A stretch of 64,000 nucleotides of DNA from Carnegiea gigantea (Eukaryota > Streptophyta > Magnoliopsida > Caryophyllales > Cactaceae). Positions 34,860-45,997 of the stretch are shown here, piece by piece. The DNA is taken from assembly GCA_029747015.1 (NCBI GenBank), contig JAKOGI010000056.1:124001-188000 (forward strand). The letters are read 5' to 3'. The notes below the pieces were generated by a model. It had not been told where the DNA came from, did not search any database, and worked only from the letters and a program-made list of their open reading frames with translations. Made by a program: the position numbers and the translations under genes. Every line of letters begins with the position of its first letter. The stretch's first letter is position 1.

Positions 34860-37612
34860 TTTGAGTTAAATTATCTCTTCATGGAGGAGACCTCAAAATT
34901 AGGACCAAAGTCTTCGCCTTCCAATTTGTTGAAAACACTTAAATTTTTTATTTAAATCACATTCTTCGTCCTTTTTAGAGAGAGAGAGAGAGAGTGAAGG
35001 AGAAGTTGGGCGAGTGAGACGGAGCTGCATTTACTGTCACGTGTTAATAAGTGACTTTCGTTTAGCCAATGGTGAATTGAAACGTGGTCGAATCAGAGTC
35101 ATCTTCGCTGAATGCTAGGTACTTTCTCTTTCTAGCCCCTGCATGTTTGGATCACTGGATGTAGCCGTTATAATGTGGGGGCCGTACCGAATGGGGATTG
35201 CATTTTTTCTAGATGTTTGGTGGTCTCTCTCTTTCTCTCCCTTTTTAAAAAATTATTATTATTACTGCATTAATTTTGTTTTAAGTAGGGATGCCAATTA
35301 GACGAATACGGAATAGATTGAGCTATACCCTAGTTTACATTCGATTTCAAAAATCATACTCGTACTTGTACATGTACCTATCGTGTGTTAAAAAATAAAA
35401 CTCATACCTATATTCATCGAATCTTACGAGTTTGTAGATTTTATTCGTGTTTACATAGAGAATTAAAATTAATACCCATATTCAAGTACGATATATATTT
35501 TTGTCATTATAAGATTGTAAAATCGTAATATCTTGGGAATAAATTGTTTAGAAATGTGAAATTAAATATATTATTGACTAATTTTTGTTAGAAGAGTTTG
35601 GATTGGACTTGAATTGAAAAATATTAACCAAAATAATTTTTTAACTTATTATAAAAACGGCTACGGGTATGGTGTGAGTATGAAACGGGTGATGACTATA
35701 CTCATATCCGTACCCATATTTATACCTATTTTTCAATACCCATTTCATACCTATTTAAAAGTCATTTTTATAACCCACTTTACTTTAAATTGAGTGAATT
35801 TTAAATGGATACCAATTTCATTGTCGTCCTTAGTTATAAAATGGATTGATTAATAAATTATCATGGGAGAGGACCTTTGTCTGGATTTGTACGATTAGAG
35901 CAGGGATTCACTATAGATCGTTTTCCCACTTCTTTTTAGTTTGTTCTGGCTTGATGTTATCATTGTGTATTTGCGTGTTTAAAATGAAAATCATGGTTTA
36001 GTTGACCATATTTATATGAGCATGCAAGTTTAAATTTGCAACTGAGGGCCCCTTCGTTTACAATATTTTGAAGATTTGAGCACCTTAGAGTATGTTGTAG
36101 CGGGTTAGAGCATATTGGAGTAAGTTTGAGTGGGTAAGACCAGCTATGAGCAGATTTAGAACAATTTTGTGAGGGAATTGGAGTATATTGCAGCAGGTTG
36201 AGGAAGATAGGAATAGATTGAAGTAAGACAGAACAGATTGAAGCGTATGCAGATTCAACGCACTAAAAACAAACATTTCCTAAGTGGTTTAGTTTGGGTC
36301 TGAATTGGGTTAGTTTTAGGACACATGACTTTAGTTTGATCTTAATTTGAGCTAGTCATCTTTTAATTAAGGTAAACTTCAACTTGGTTGATATTTCGAT
36401 CGGTAAATTTGTCTCTCAAAAAAATAACTATAGATAAAATATTTAGGTCAGGTTTGATTTTAGTTTGGTTGAGGTCTATTTTGGCTCCAACATTAAATTA
36501 AGTTGGCTAATTTTAAATTTCAAATTGAATATGGGCATGAGAGCCGTTTGGTTTGAGTTCCAAATCTCAGTTTTTCTTTGCCAATTTTATATGGAGGCAC
36601 CCCTCATTCTTTCTTTCTATTCTGGCTGTGACATCTGTTCTCTTTGGGTATTGCTGTTGTTGGCAAAATGATTCTATAATCCAACTTTATCCGACCCAAA
36701 AGTTGGGTATAATCACAGACTTTTCATAAGAATTTTAAATTTTGCATCAGATTTTTTTAATTTGTATTATTTTAACTCAATTTTGATCCAAGTTCAAATT
36801 TGTCTAGTTTAGCCAACATAGAAAACTCGAATATCTAATAAATATTTCATCCAAATTTTAAAATTGATTTTTTTCCAATTTTTAATTCAAATCCGAATCT
36901 TTGCCATCTCTGGGTCACTAATGAGTATTGACTTTGTATTTACTATTACCTTTTTGAACTAATTCATCTTAATCAAGTGCACATTTATAGCTTAATCGAA
37001 GCTTTCTAGAATCTTAATTTTAAGGGATTGAAGTAAAGCAAATTAGGTCCATGTTAAAACGAATGGGTCAGTGAATTTTCTGTCCTCATGTTTGATCTTT
37101 CAACTTTGGACATATTTTTAGGTCTATGCGTCATCTAATGACTTGGTCAATCTACTAAATTTTAGTGTAATTTTCCATTGATATCGAGATAAAGTCAACC
37201 AAAACTCTAAGTAATAGAGGAATAAGGAAAAAGCTAAAAGCATGTGAAGGAGGACTACGATAAAATTCATCTTTTTTTCATATTGTATTGCAAATATTCC
37301 CTTTTTAACGTTACATAAAAATACTACTATATGAGATGCTAGGGAAAATAAACTGCTTGAACAATAGAGTAAGATCTAAGTCATTTTACAGAAATGAAAA
37401 CCTAGTCATAACCATGGTGATACTCATAACCTATTTGTTATGGAGTATTTGAAATGGAAGAAATGATACCAGCTTTCATAGTGATATTTTTAATCCATTA
37501 CGTGTTTTGATAACAGTAGAAAAAGCATATGCTGAATGCAAATTCCAAACTTGTATATCAGATGAGGTTCTTTCTAAGAGGGACACTCATAGTTCCACTT
37601 CAAACTTTCTTG
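34860..37612. other. Intergenic, AT-rich, no gene recognised
   Basis: Region 35290-35830 is full of variants of ACCCATA/TACCCATTT, a pattern often left by old transposons. Region 36045-36285 is listed separately. I see no coding sequence. Confidence 0.5.
36045..36285. repeat. MITE-like degenerate repeat of GAGTAGATTG variants
   Basis: It starts GGGCCCCTTCGTTTAC and ends AAACAAACATTTCCTAAG, a weak inverted pair. The interior is a chain of TTAGAGCATATTGGAG / GATTGAAGTAAGACAGAAC-type variants. A similar composition occurs at 58857-59186. Confidence 0.4.
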
Positions 37613-37840
37613 TGACACTACAAAAATGCGCTTATCTAGATACGAATTTAGAGGTGAATTTTAAATTTCGTGTCTAAATTCTACTTAGAAACGAAATTTG
37701 GAAAGAAAATATTTTAGCATCTAATAGAAATGAAAAATTGATACTACGGCTGATTTTCGTTTCTATTAGATACGAACATGGTAATTCGTTTCAGAAGTTC
37801 GTATCAAATAAAAAATTTGATCTTCTCTCACTCTCCTCTC
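37613..37840 (+). mobile_element. CACTA-type transposon terminus
   Basis: CACTACAAAAATGCGCTTAT is the standard start of plant CACTA (En/Spm) elements. It is followed by subterminal repeats: GATACGAATTTAGAGG, TTTCGTGTCTAAATTC, TAGAAACGAAATTTGG and TTTCTATTAGATACGAAC. The opposite terminus was not found, and no CACTA transposase is coded here. Confidence 0.6.
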
Positions 37841-38475
37841 AGCGCCCCCGCGAATTCCATTCAGACGCCTCACTATCATCTGCGTCTTCCCTTAAAAACC
37901 CTAGCCGCGATAGCATCTCCGGCGCCTCATCGGAGCTCTACACGGCGTCTCATCGTGGCATCTGAGGTTAGCCTCCATGTTTATCTCTCTTTCTTCTTTG
38001 CTGTTTTCGTTATTCTCCCCTCTTTTTCTCACATATATGGTTTTACCTTTTCCTATTTGCAAAGTTTCGAACAACATCTCCGTCAAATTCACCGGCAAGT
38101 TCTGGTCTCCGGCCTCTAATCCTGCATGGGTTTGCTTGTCTGACACTGTAAGAGTTTGAATTTTTTTGGTTAAATTGATTTCTACTGTATTTGGGGTAAT
38201 TGCTTTGCTTTGCTTGTCTGTTCTCCGACAAGTTCTGGTTTTGCTTTGCGTGGCAACTGTTTTGGGGTTTTGGGGGGTAATTGCTAATGTATTTTTGAAA
38301 TCTTGAGCAAAAAAGGTGCTCCTTTCCAGAAATCCATCATGATTATGGTGGTTTGACTACACTATTCATAGAATTATGATGTTAGACACTCAACACTTCT
38401 CTGATAAACCAAAAAGGAAACAATTATTACCCAGCATGCTGCTTTGCTTGTCTGACCCTAGAGGAAACTATATAT

Positions 38476-38520
<45 letters not shown>

Positions 38521-39860
38521 GAATTTTCTTCTTCTATAGAATTAGAACTAGGATTAGAGTAGAAAGAGAGAGAAAAGGGTTGTCCTCTCACTTCTTATAA
38601 CCTACATCGTCTACCTGTAATGGTGAGGACCCTCGTATTCATGATATCAAAACCAAGATTTGGGCTATTCCTGATTTCCCTAAACCAAGTACAATTCTGG
38701 GTTCTATCTTTCTGCCCTGTTTTTTAAGTTTTTCTTTTAAGAGAAATTTACAGATGGGTGGTTGTTTAACAGGGCTATAACTAAGTCATCACCAGTGCAA
38801 CAAATAGGTATTGAAAATGGAGGGAAAATCAAATGGGGTGAAAAGCAAAAGAATGTTGATTGACAAAAATGTCCTCACTTAAAAAAATTTGGCAGTTTGT
38901 GAGATGGGAAATGTAAAGGGGTTTGCAGTTGGGGGAAGCATTTATTGGAGTACAGAGAAGATCGTTCAGACTTCCAACCTTGGCAACCGTGGAAGGAGGC
39001 ATCACTGCTTCAGTGGAAAGGAAAGTGAAATCGAAGGAGAGAGAGTGAAGGAGAAGAGGGCTGAGTTTGAAGAGGAGAAGGTCAGGTGCAAAAGGAGAAG
39101 AGGGCCGAGTTTGAAGAGAGAGAAAGGGAGGCCGAAGCATGGGCAGCAAGCAGAAGGGACGACAGAGTCGCCGGTGGCAACGACAGAGGACACCGGAGCA
39201 CCGTCAAGCTCGGCGGAAGGACATTGAAGGAGCGGCTACTGAAGTTCAATTTGAGGTGAGTTGTTTAATTTTGAAAAAGTTGTGTATTTTGAATAATGTG
39301 TTCAGTATTTTGGGGATGGTGGGGGGTGGGAGCTGGTGACAGGGGGGAAGGGGAATTGGTTCTGTAAATGGGAGGTTGGAGTAACCCAACTAAAATATGA
39401 GTGAAATTGATTTGTCACCTGAAACTGAGGGGTATGCGTGGTGGAGGTAACTGTTGACCTATGTAGGTGGATATGCATATCCAGTTATGAAGTAGGCAGA
39501 GTGTTGGAGCACATAGGAAAAGTTTGAATGGGTAGTGGTTGGGTTGATATCCAATATGAAAGCCTATGTAGACCTTTGTCGACCATGTAGATGTAGGTGG
39601 TACAACTGCGGTTGGTGTGTGTGACTAGTAGCATTGACTAATATAGGCAGTGGAAGTACTGAAGGTAAAGCATTTGAGGTGAACCTCGGATGTAGTGTGG
39701 GCGCCGTGGTTGACAATGGTGATTTGTGTGGTTAGGCAACGAAGAATGTGTTTGTGGGAACTGTTTGAGTTGTAGAAGACAATATCTGAATATAGAGGGG
39801 AATTTGAAGTGCGATGGAGTAGTAACACAGAATTGGTTGGGGTAGAACGATGTTGGTGGT
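37841..39860. other. Gene-like 5' leader fragments without a recognised gene
   Basis: Region 37840-37965 has the composition of a plant gene start (TCTCACTCTCCTCTCAGCGC, AAAAACCCTAGCCGCG with a telo-box), then a possible intron. A (CT)n run lies at 38478-38518. Region 38890-39240 is purine-rich (GAGGAGAAG repeats) and partly open. No protein family is visible. Being downstream of a CACTA end and upstream of a Mutator transposase fragment, these could be host fragments captured by a transposon. Confidence 0.4.
38478..38518. repeat. (CT)n microsatellite
   Basis: An almost perfect run of about 20 CT units. Confidence 0.95.
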
Positions 39861-39867
39861 AGTTGGG

Positions 39868-41105
39868 GGTGACAAGTGTACTGCGTTGGTAGACAGAGGC
39901 CAGTGGGGTTGGGGAGTGTGAGGATATATTCTGTGTGGTAATACTTGCATTGTTAGTTATGATGTCATGTACCTATTGTTGGTTGAGGGTGGGGAAGGGT
40001 ATTGTTGTCCTCCAAGGAGGGCAACAATGTGAAAACCCAGACCGACATGGGAGGAAGCGTTAGTATATCAGGGTAATTGAAGTGTTCACCATGGTCGACA
40101 TAGTGTAGTGAGTGGGTAGATAGAGAGCAGTGGGTTTGGGAAGTGTGAGGATACATTCTGTGTGATAATGCTTACATTGTTAGTTGTGATGTCATGTGCC
40201 TATTGTTGGTTAAGGGTGGGAAAGGGTGTTGTTGTCCTCCTTGGAGGACAACAATGTGAAAACCCAGACTGACAGAGGAGGGGGCATTGGTATACCAGGG
40301 TAATTGAAGTGTTCACCATGGTCAACATAATGTAGTGAGTTGGTAGATAGATGGCAGTGGAATTGGGGAGTGTGAGGATGCATTCTATGTGATAATACTT
40401 ATATTGTTAGTTGTGATGTCATGTACCTATTGTTGGTTGAGGGTGGGGAAGGGTGTTGTTGTCCTCCAAGGAGGATAACAATGTGAAAACCTAGATGGAC
40501 AGGGGAGGAAGCATTGGTATACCAGAGTAATTGAAGTGTTTACCATGGTCGACATAGTGTACTGCGTTGGTAGACAGAGAGCAGTGGGGTCGGGGAGTGT
40601 GAGGATGTATCCTGTGTGGTAATGCTTGCATTGTTAGTTGTGATGTCATGTACCTATTGTTGGTTAAGGGTGGGGAAGGGTATTGTTGTCCTCCAAGGAG
40701 GGCAACAATGTGAAAACCCAGACCGACAGGGGAGGAAGCATTGGTATACTAGGGTAATTGAAGTGTTCACCATGGTCGACATCGTATAGTGAGTGGGTAG
40801 ACAGAGGGCAGTGGGTTTGGGAAGTGTGAGGATGCATTCTGTGTGATAATGCTTGCATTGTTAGTTGTGTTGTCATGTGCCTATTGTTGGTTGAGGGTGG
40901 GGAAGGGTGTTGTTGTCCTCGAAGGAGGACAACAATGTGAAAACCCAGACTGACAGAGGAAGGAGTGTTGGTATACCAGGGTAATTGAAATGTTCCCCAT
41001 GGTCGACATAGTGTACTGCATTGGTAGACAGAGGGCAGTGGGGTTGGGGAGTGTGAGGATGCATTCTGTGTGTTAGTAGTTGCAATATTAGTAGGGATGT
41101 CAACT
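39868..41105. repeat. 227-bp tandem satellite, about 5.5 copies, with a hairpin in each unit
   Basis: The anchor CCTATTGTTGGTT falls at 39972, 40199, 40426, 40653 and 40880, exactly 227 bp apart each time. Units look more than 90% alike by eye. Each has a near-perfect inverted repeat TTGTTGTCCTCC-nn-GGAGGACAACAA; the copy near 40231 is perfect. Units also share CACCATGGTCGACATAGTGTA and GGCAGTGGGGTTGGGGAGTG. The period is not a multiple of three, so the repeated minus-strand ORFs are incidental. Confidence 0.95.
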
Positions 41106-41245
41106 AACTGATGTTGCTTGATGTGCAGGCCGGCTGAGGACGAACATCACCGCCACAGTGCCACGATAGTCGTTGTTGTCACGTATAGTAGAAATGGATG
41201 GAGATGGTGTTGTTGTGGGAGGTAGTGGTGGCGGGAGGGAGGTAG

Positions 41246-41590
41246 TTGTGTATGTGTTATATGGGCGAGTTGGAGGATGGCGGAGATGGAAAAGTGACGT
41301 ATTTGGGGGGTTTGAGAAAATGTATTGTGCTAAAAGAAGGCGCGGGGATTGAGGAGGTCCGAAGAATGGTAACTGAGATAAGTGGAAATGAGTTATCTGA
41401 GCAGAAGGTGTGGTTCAGTTTGAAGTATGACCGGGGATTAGTGATGGCATTGGAGGGGGATGCTGATGTGAGGATGTTTTTCAAGGGGAATGATGAGCAC
41501 GGGTACTTTTGTGCGGATACCTCCACGCAGTGGATGGGAATTAGGAATTGGGTCGGGCGTTCATTGGGGACGCACAATTCGTTTGCGTGA
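41246..41590 (+). pseudogene. Mutator-like (MULE) transposase, N-terminal fragment
   Basis: The readable protein includes KVTYLGGLRKCIVLKEGAGI, VRRMVTEISGNELSEQKVWF, SLKYDRGLVMALEGDADVRM and FFKGNDEHGYF. This is the ubiquitin-like N-terminal domain of plant MuDR/MULE transposases. The frame then shifts and continues in another frame to about 41690 (VSYIRYPCHTVLFVEVDG). The zinc finger and DDE catalytic parts are absent, so it is a fragment. It lies directly after the 227-bp satellite. Confidence 0.75.
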
Positions 41591-41749
41591 GAATGACATC
41601 CCAGTTTCATATATTAGGTATCCATGCCATACAGTCCTGTTTGTGGAGGTAGATGGGGTGAATTATGGCAGTAGCAATTACTCAGTTTAACAACTCAAAA
41701 CAGCAATTACTCTGTACAACCTGATCAAGTCCGGAGGTAGGTATACAGG

Positions 41750-41960
41750 ACGACTTTGTTTGCAACGTTGGACACATATGTATGTATATAGGACGACCAT
41801 CTTTTGTACATGGTTTACCATGGTGTACAACTTTGTTTGTAACGGTGGACATATATGTATGTATATAGGACGACCATCTTTTGTACATGGTTTACCATAG
41901 TGTACAACTATGTGGGCAACGGTTGACATATTTATGTTGCTTATATTTGCGTTTATGATT
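41750..41960. repeat. 77-bp tandem repeat, about 2.5 copies
   Basis: GGACGACCATCTTTTGTACA starts at 41791 and 41868. Each unit also has TGTACAACTTTGTTTG and ACATATGTATGTATATA. A third, weaker partial copy precedes them. Confidence 0.85.
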
Positions 41961-41984
41961 ACATGATTGAGCATGCTAAATAAG

Positions 41985-42765
41985 TGTCCCCGCAGGGGTC
42001 AACAAGAATAGGTTCTCGGAGATGTTTCACTAATAATAGGATCTCCATCATCGACCCCACCCTCCCCACATCCATAACTGCACGGTGTCGTGTCTGCCCG
42101 CTACGCAAGGCCATGTCCGCAACCTGCAACACATACAATAATTCCATTAATTAAGTGTCATTACGTACTCCTCTCCTACACCCTCCCCTTCCCCCTAAAC
42201 ACAAAATTTTTGGCATACACACTACGTGCACAGGTCGACCACAAACGCACATGTCATTCACCGCCATCACACCACCCTCATTTTAACAGCATGTTGTCAC
42301 CCACACATTCTTCAAGCTTACTCCCCACCAGCCATGAAAGACATTTTTCGACACCCACACACTTCCATCTCATACCGAACAGCCCTGTTAAACAGCCACT
42401 CATCTGTAAATTTCCGTTCTTTTAATTGTTCTTTTTCTAGGCCCCTTTTTTTTTTGAAAAAGAATATGTGCATGTTTGCTGAATTGCATCACTAAGATAA
42501 GGAATGTTGTTCTGTTTTCCCCCTTTTTGTATGAGATAATTTGGGAAATTTCTTTAGGGGAAATCCTTGTTTTTCTCCCCTTCTTTTAGGGTAACAGAAG
42601 TTTTATAATGGGTTTTTGTGTATTTCTTGGGAAATTGTTGTTTACCTTCTTGAAATGCATTTGGCTTCTTGTAAATAAGATTAAATGTCTGGTGTTCTTG
42701 GAATAGTTTGCTTATTGTGCCAAATGAAAGACATATTTAGTGGTTGCTTGTGTGTACTTGTTCTT
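41985..42765. other. No gene recognised
   Basis: A minus-strand stretch (41985-42147) is open and GC-richer than its surroundings, but I recognise no family. The rest is AT-rich. Confidence 0.4.
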
Positions 42766-42783
42766 GGAACACTTTTTCCTACG

Positions 42784-42913
42784 AACAACAACACCACCTC
42801 CTAGTGTGGGTCCCGCTTTCGCAGGGTCTGGGGAGATCTAGCTGGAGGCAACCTTACCTCTACTGACATTCCTACCCGTAAAGAGGCTGATTCCAAGAGA
42901 CCCACAAAAAGGC
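42784..42913 (-). mobile_element. 5'-truncated RTE LINE insertion (3' end only) with 18-bp target duplication
   Basis: CACCTCCTAGTGTGGGTCCC and about 110 further bases align with the 3' tail of RTE copy 2 (18457-18575): GGCAACCTTACCTCTAC, AGAGGCTGATTCCA/AGAGACTGAATCCA. It is flanked by GGAACACTTTTTCCTACG (42766-42783) and GGAACACTTCTTCCTACG (42914-42931), an 18-bp direct repeat with one mismatch. Similar tails occur on some plant SINEs, which is the alternative. Confidence 0.85.
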
Positions 42914-42929
42914 GGAACACTTCTTCCTA

Positions 42930-43487
42930 CGGATACATCAAAATCAATTTTGATGGATCTCTCACGCATACGTCTTAATCTTCGGACCCATTTTCATATA
43001 AATAAGCGGTGGGAGGTTTCATCATTAGAGATTAGGTGTGTAATCTAATCAAGGCAAACGCGACTTTCTATAGAGATTCTACTCTCCTGTTTACTGAGGC
43101 ATGGGCATTACGAGATGGACTTCGGGCGGTAGTTGAAGCAGAATGCATGAAAACAATCATGGAAGGGGACAACATTACAGTCGTACATGCTCTCAAAGGA
43201 CTAATGTCTACACCTTGGCAGACTACTACAATCGTTCATGACATTTTGGGGTATCTTGAAACATTGGATCATTCCATCAGACATCATACGTTTGGGGAAA
43301 CTAATAGGGTGGCTAATTGGCTATCAAAATGGGGGCACTCACTCAATGTACTTGTATCATGGACACCATCACCTTCCCCAGCTTCTAGTGCTATTTTGTA
43401 TGCTAATATGGTTGAGCACACTTTTATAAGAAGAGGTGTTAACTTTTTTTACCACTTATCATTGATTAAAAAAAAATCAAAAATTTG
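42930..43487 (+). pseudogene. RNase H (RVT_3) domain fragment of an L1-type LINE
   Basis: The plus strand reads YIKINFDGS, then after stops GGFIIRD, AWALRDGLRAVVEAECM, MEGDNITVVHAL and NRVANWLSKWGHSL. These are the conserved blocks of the RNase H domain at the end of plant L1 LINEs, as in the copy at 52151-52680. Several stops near 42975-43030 make it dead. An A-rich tail follows near 43465. Confidence 0.75.
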
Positions 43488-43489
43488 AG

Positions 43490-44200
43490 TCATTTAGCTA
43501 TTTTTTAAAATCCAAAATAACTGTAACATACATTCTTATTTCAAAAGTTTCCTTGTAGATCAACCAAAGGAAAGAATAACTCATCAATCAAGTAGCTCAA
43601 ACTTAATTACTAAACTAAGACCTCATTAACAAGGAACTCGTGAATAGTAAGCATAAAGTATAAACCGTACGATTTATAAATTATGAATTCATTCTCCGTG
43701 AGCCGTAAATGCATGTTTTACGGGTATGAAACAGGCGAACAAACCTAATACTTGAGCCTTAGAAGTGCAATCTCCTTTCACATTCATCTCAAATTTTATG
43801 TTAATTTGTCCCATGCATTGTAAGATAACTGGAGTTTTAGCATTATTAGGTGTGCATGAATAACCATTGCACCAGATTACTTATAAATGAGAGCCATCAG
43901 TTCAGTTTAATTAGGTAACATTTGAACACATTACGAGGAAATTAGGTTATAGACAATATCAATGACTATAATTATTATCGTTTATGAAATAAGGAGATCA
44001 GAGACTGCACTCTCGAAATAAAAAGGGTAATACTCTATGATAAAAATAGCTCTTGATAATCTTGTCAATATTTAACGCCTCCATTAAATCTGATCTGATT
44101 ATACATATTCTCTTTTCGTGTAAACTATACAACCTCAAATCGTCTTTTAAGAGCAAGTAGTGAAGTCATATGACTTGTTCAATAAAAAGTTCAACTTATG
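43490..44200. other. Intergenic, AT-rich, no gene recognised
   Basis: No ORF of interest and no repeat structure I can name. Confidence 0.5.
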
Positions 44201-44634
44201 CTATGTTCGATAATAGTGTTTTGAGTAGTATTTAGTATTTTGACTAAGTCAATACATTAATCAGTCAATTTTTATTGTTCGGTTACCGAGTGTTTTGACT
44301 AGCATCGCAAATAGCGTTTAACGTTTTAAGCAGCGTTTCTGAAAAGCTAACAGTATTAGCTTTTGATATTTAAAAATAACGTTTTATATTTTTTGGCCAA
44401 AAAATATTTTTACAAATTTTATATTTGGAAATTATCTATATCTTTTTATGTCAATTTACATTAATCAGCTAACCTAATAGTTAAATTTACCGAACACATT
44501 TATGTCAATCACTTATCTAAACAGCTATCAGCTAATAGTTAAATTAGACACACTATCAACTATCTTAACAACCGCCATCTGCTACCTGAAATTCCATCTG
44601 CTGCCTAAATAATTAATTTAGCCGAACAAAGGCC
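44201..44634 (+). mobile_element. MITE family A, copy 1 (about 430 bp)
   Basis: It begins CTATGTTCGATAATAGTGTT and ends TTAGCCGAACAAAGG, giving TGTTCGG-type inverted ends. Internal blocks AAGCAGCGTTTCTGAAAAGC, TATTTTTTGGCCAAAAAATA and CTTATCTAAACAGCTAT occur in the same order, on the opposite strand, at 58180-58566. It has no coding capacity. Confidence 0.75.
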
Positions 44635-44759
44635 TTACACCTAATTGAGTAAGCAGAAGTCGACGATGTCCAGCAAAATCAACCCTAATTTAAAGCCAAA
44701 AATTGAAGATACTTAATGGGACTTTGGTGCGTGTTTTTTGGCCCTTTTACGTCACTTCA

Positions 44760-45997
44760 CTGATTTCCCATCCCCGCTCAGGCCATTCTTTGATCCCAAC
44801 GCGTCAGCAGTCGCTGCCCAGCAACCTCTGTCGAAGCTACGCGGTCCCTGCCGACGCAGTCGCGGACGCAGGTTAGGCTTTTGAACGTGAACGGTTAAAT
44901 TAATTTTTTTGTTTAGTATTCAGATGAACACTTGATTTGATGGGGCACTGAAATTTATGAAGGGGGAATTGAGTGTTTTGTTAATTTGGTTAGTTGATTA
45001 TAAATGCCAGATTATGTGTGTTTGTAAAATTTCAATTGCTTGTTTGCTGGGCGAAGATATGAGCTAGTTGGATTCATACTGAACTGATTGCTGTGCTGTC
45101 GGATGAGAATGAAAAAAATTAGTGAAAATACCGAATATTACTGATTTTGTTATTGCTGAAATGGGAAAAAACTGAATCTTATCACAATAGATTTGTAGTT
45201 TGATAATGAATGATGTAGTGTATGTGGGTTCATTTTGATGTCATAGCTGAGTTTGTCCTACCCCCAGTTTTATATGGATCAATCCAATTTCATTTTATGA
45301 TATTTGAAAAGAAAACGACCCGAAAAAGGCGAAGAAAATAGTGCAAGTGGTAGTGGAGTCGGTTCTAATGTTTGTATGTAGACACCTCCCAAATTGATTA
45401 TTCTTTTTTTTTTTTTTTTGGGGGGGGGGGGGGAAGAATCACGAAAATATCATTTCGTTATGCGAAACATATGAAGCTTCATCTATGTCTGAATGATTAA
45501 CCTCTCTCTGGTGCTCATGGGATGGTTGAACTTCTTTTGCCAAATTTGCCCAATTGGTTAATCAACAATGCCACTGAACCAAGTCCAACTTCATTGTTTG
45601 CTCATCTTCCTTGAGGCAATAGGATATGGTTAGAGATAATAAGTGTTCGGTTCCTTTGGTTGATTTTGCAGCCCGGTTAATGGAATTAACTTTGTAATTG
45701 CACCCTTGAAGATTGAGAAATGAAGTTGCAAGTTATTTATCCCTGTTTGTAAACTTGACACTATGATATCAAGGATCTCTTCAAGTTTATAGTATTAATC
45801 AACTTGTGCCTAATGGTTTATACTCGGTTATTTGACTGGCATGCCATGTCCTATGTTTGCCACCCATTTCTTCATTCACGTTACTGTGCTTCCCGGAAAC
45901 AATTTCACTGGGCATCTTACTATCCTTCCTTTTCTGAAATAATATGCAGGGTAGTTTCCTGTGTTTCGACAAGTAAACACTTGAATATCGAGAGCTC
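44760..45997 (+). promoter_or_regulatory. POP5 leader exon and 5' UTR intron
   Basis: A GC-rich leader (about 44770-44873, CAGTCGCTGCCCAGCAACC) ends at a donor GACGCAG|GTTAGG. A probable acceptor, AATATGCAG near 45949, precedes a 48-base leader and the POP5 ATG at 45998. A T16-G14 homopolymer pair (45404-45433) lies within the intron. Confidence 0.55.

Noticed and set aside
39625..41103. Repeated minus-strand ORFs containing HTPQPHCPLSTNAVHYVDHG
   Set aside because: They are the 227-bp satellite read on the minus strand. The period is not a multiple of three, so no continuous protein is possible.
41985..42147. Minus-strand open segment as an exon
   Set aside because: It is somewhat GC-rich with a possible splice context, but I recognise no protein family and no partner exons.
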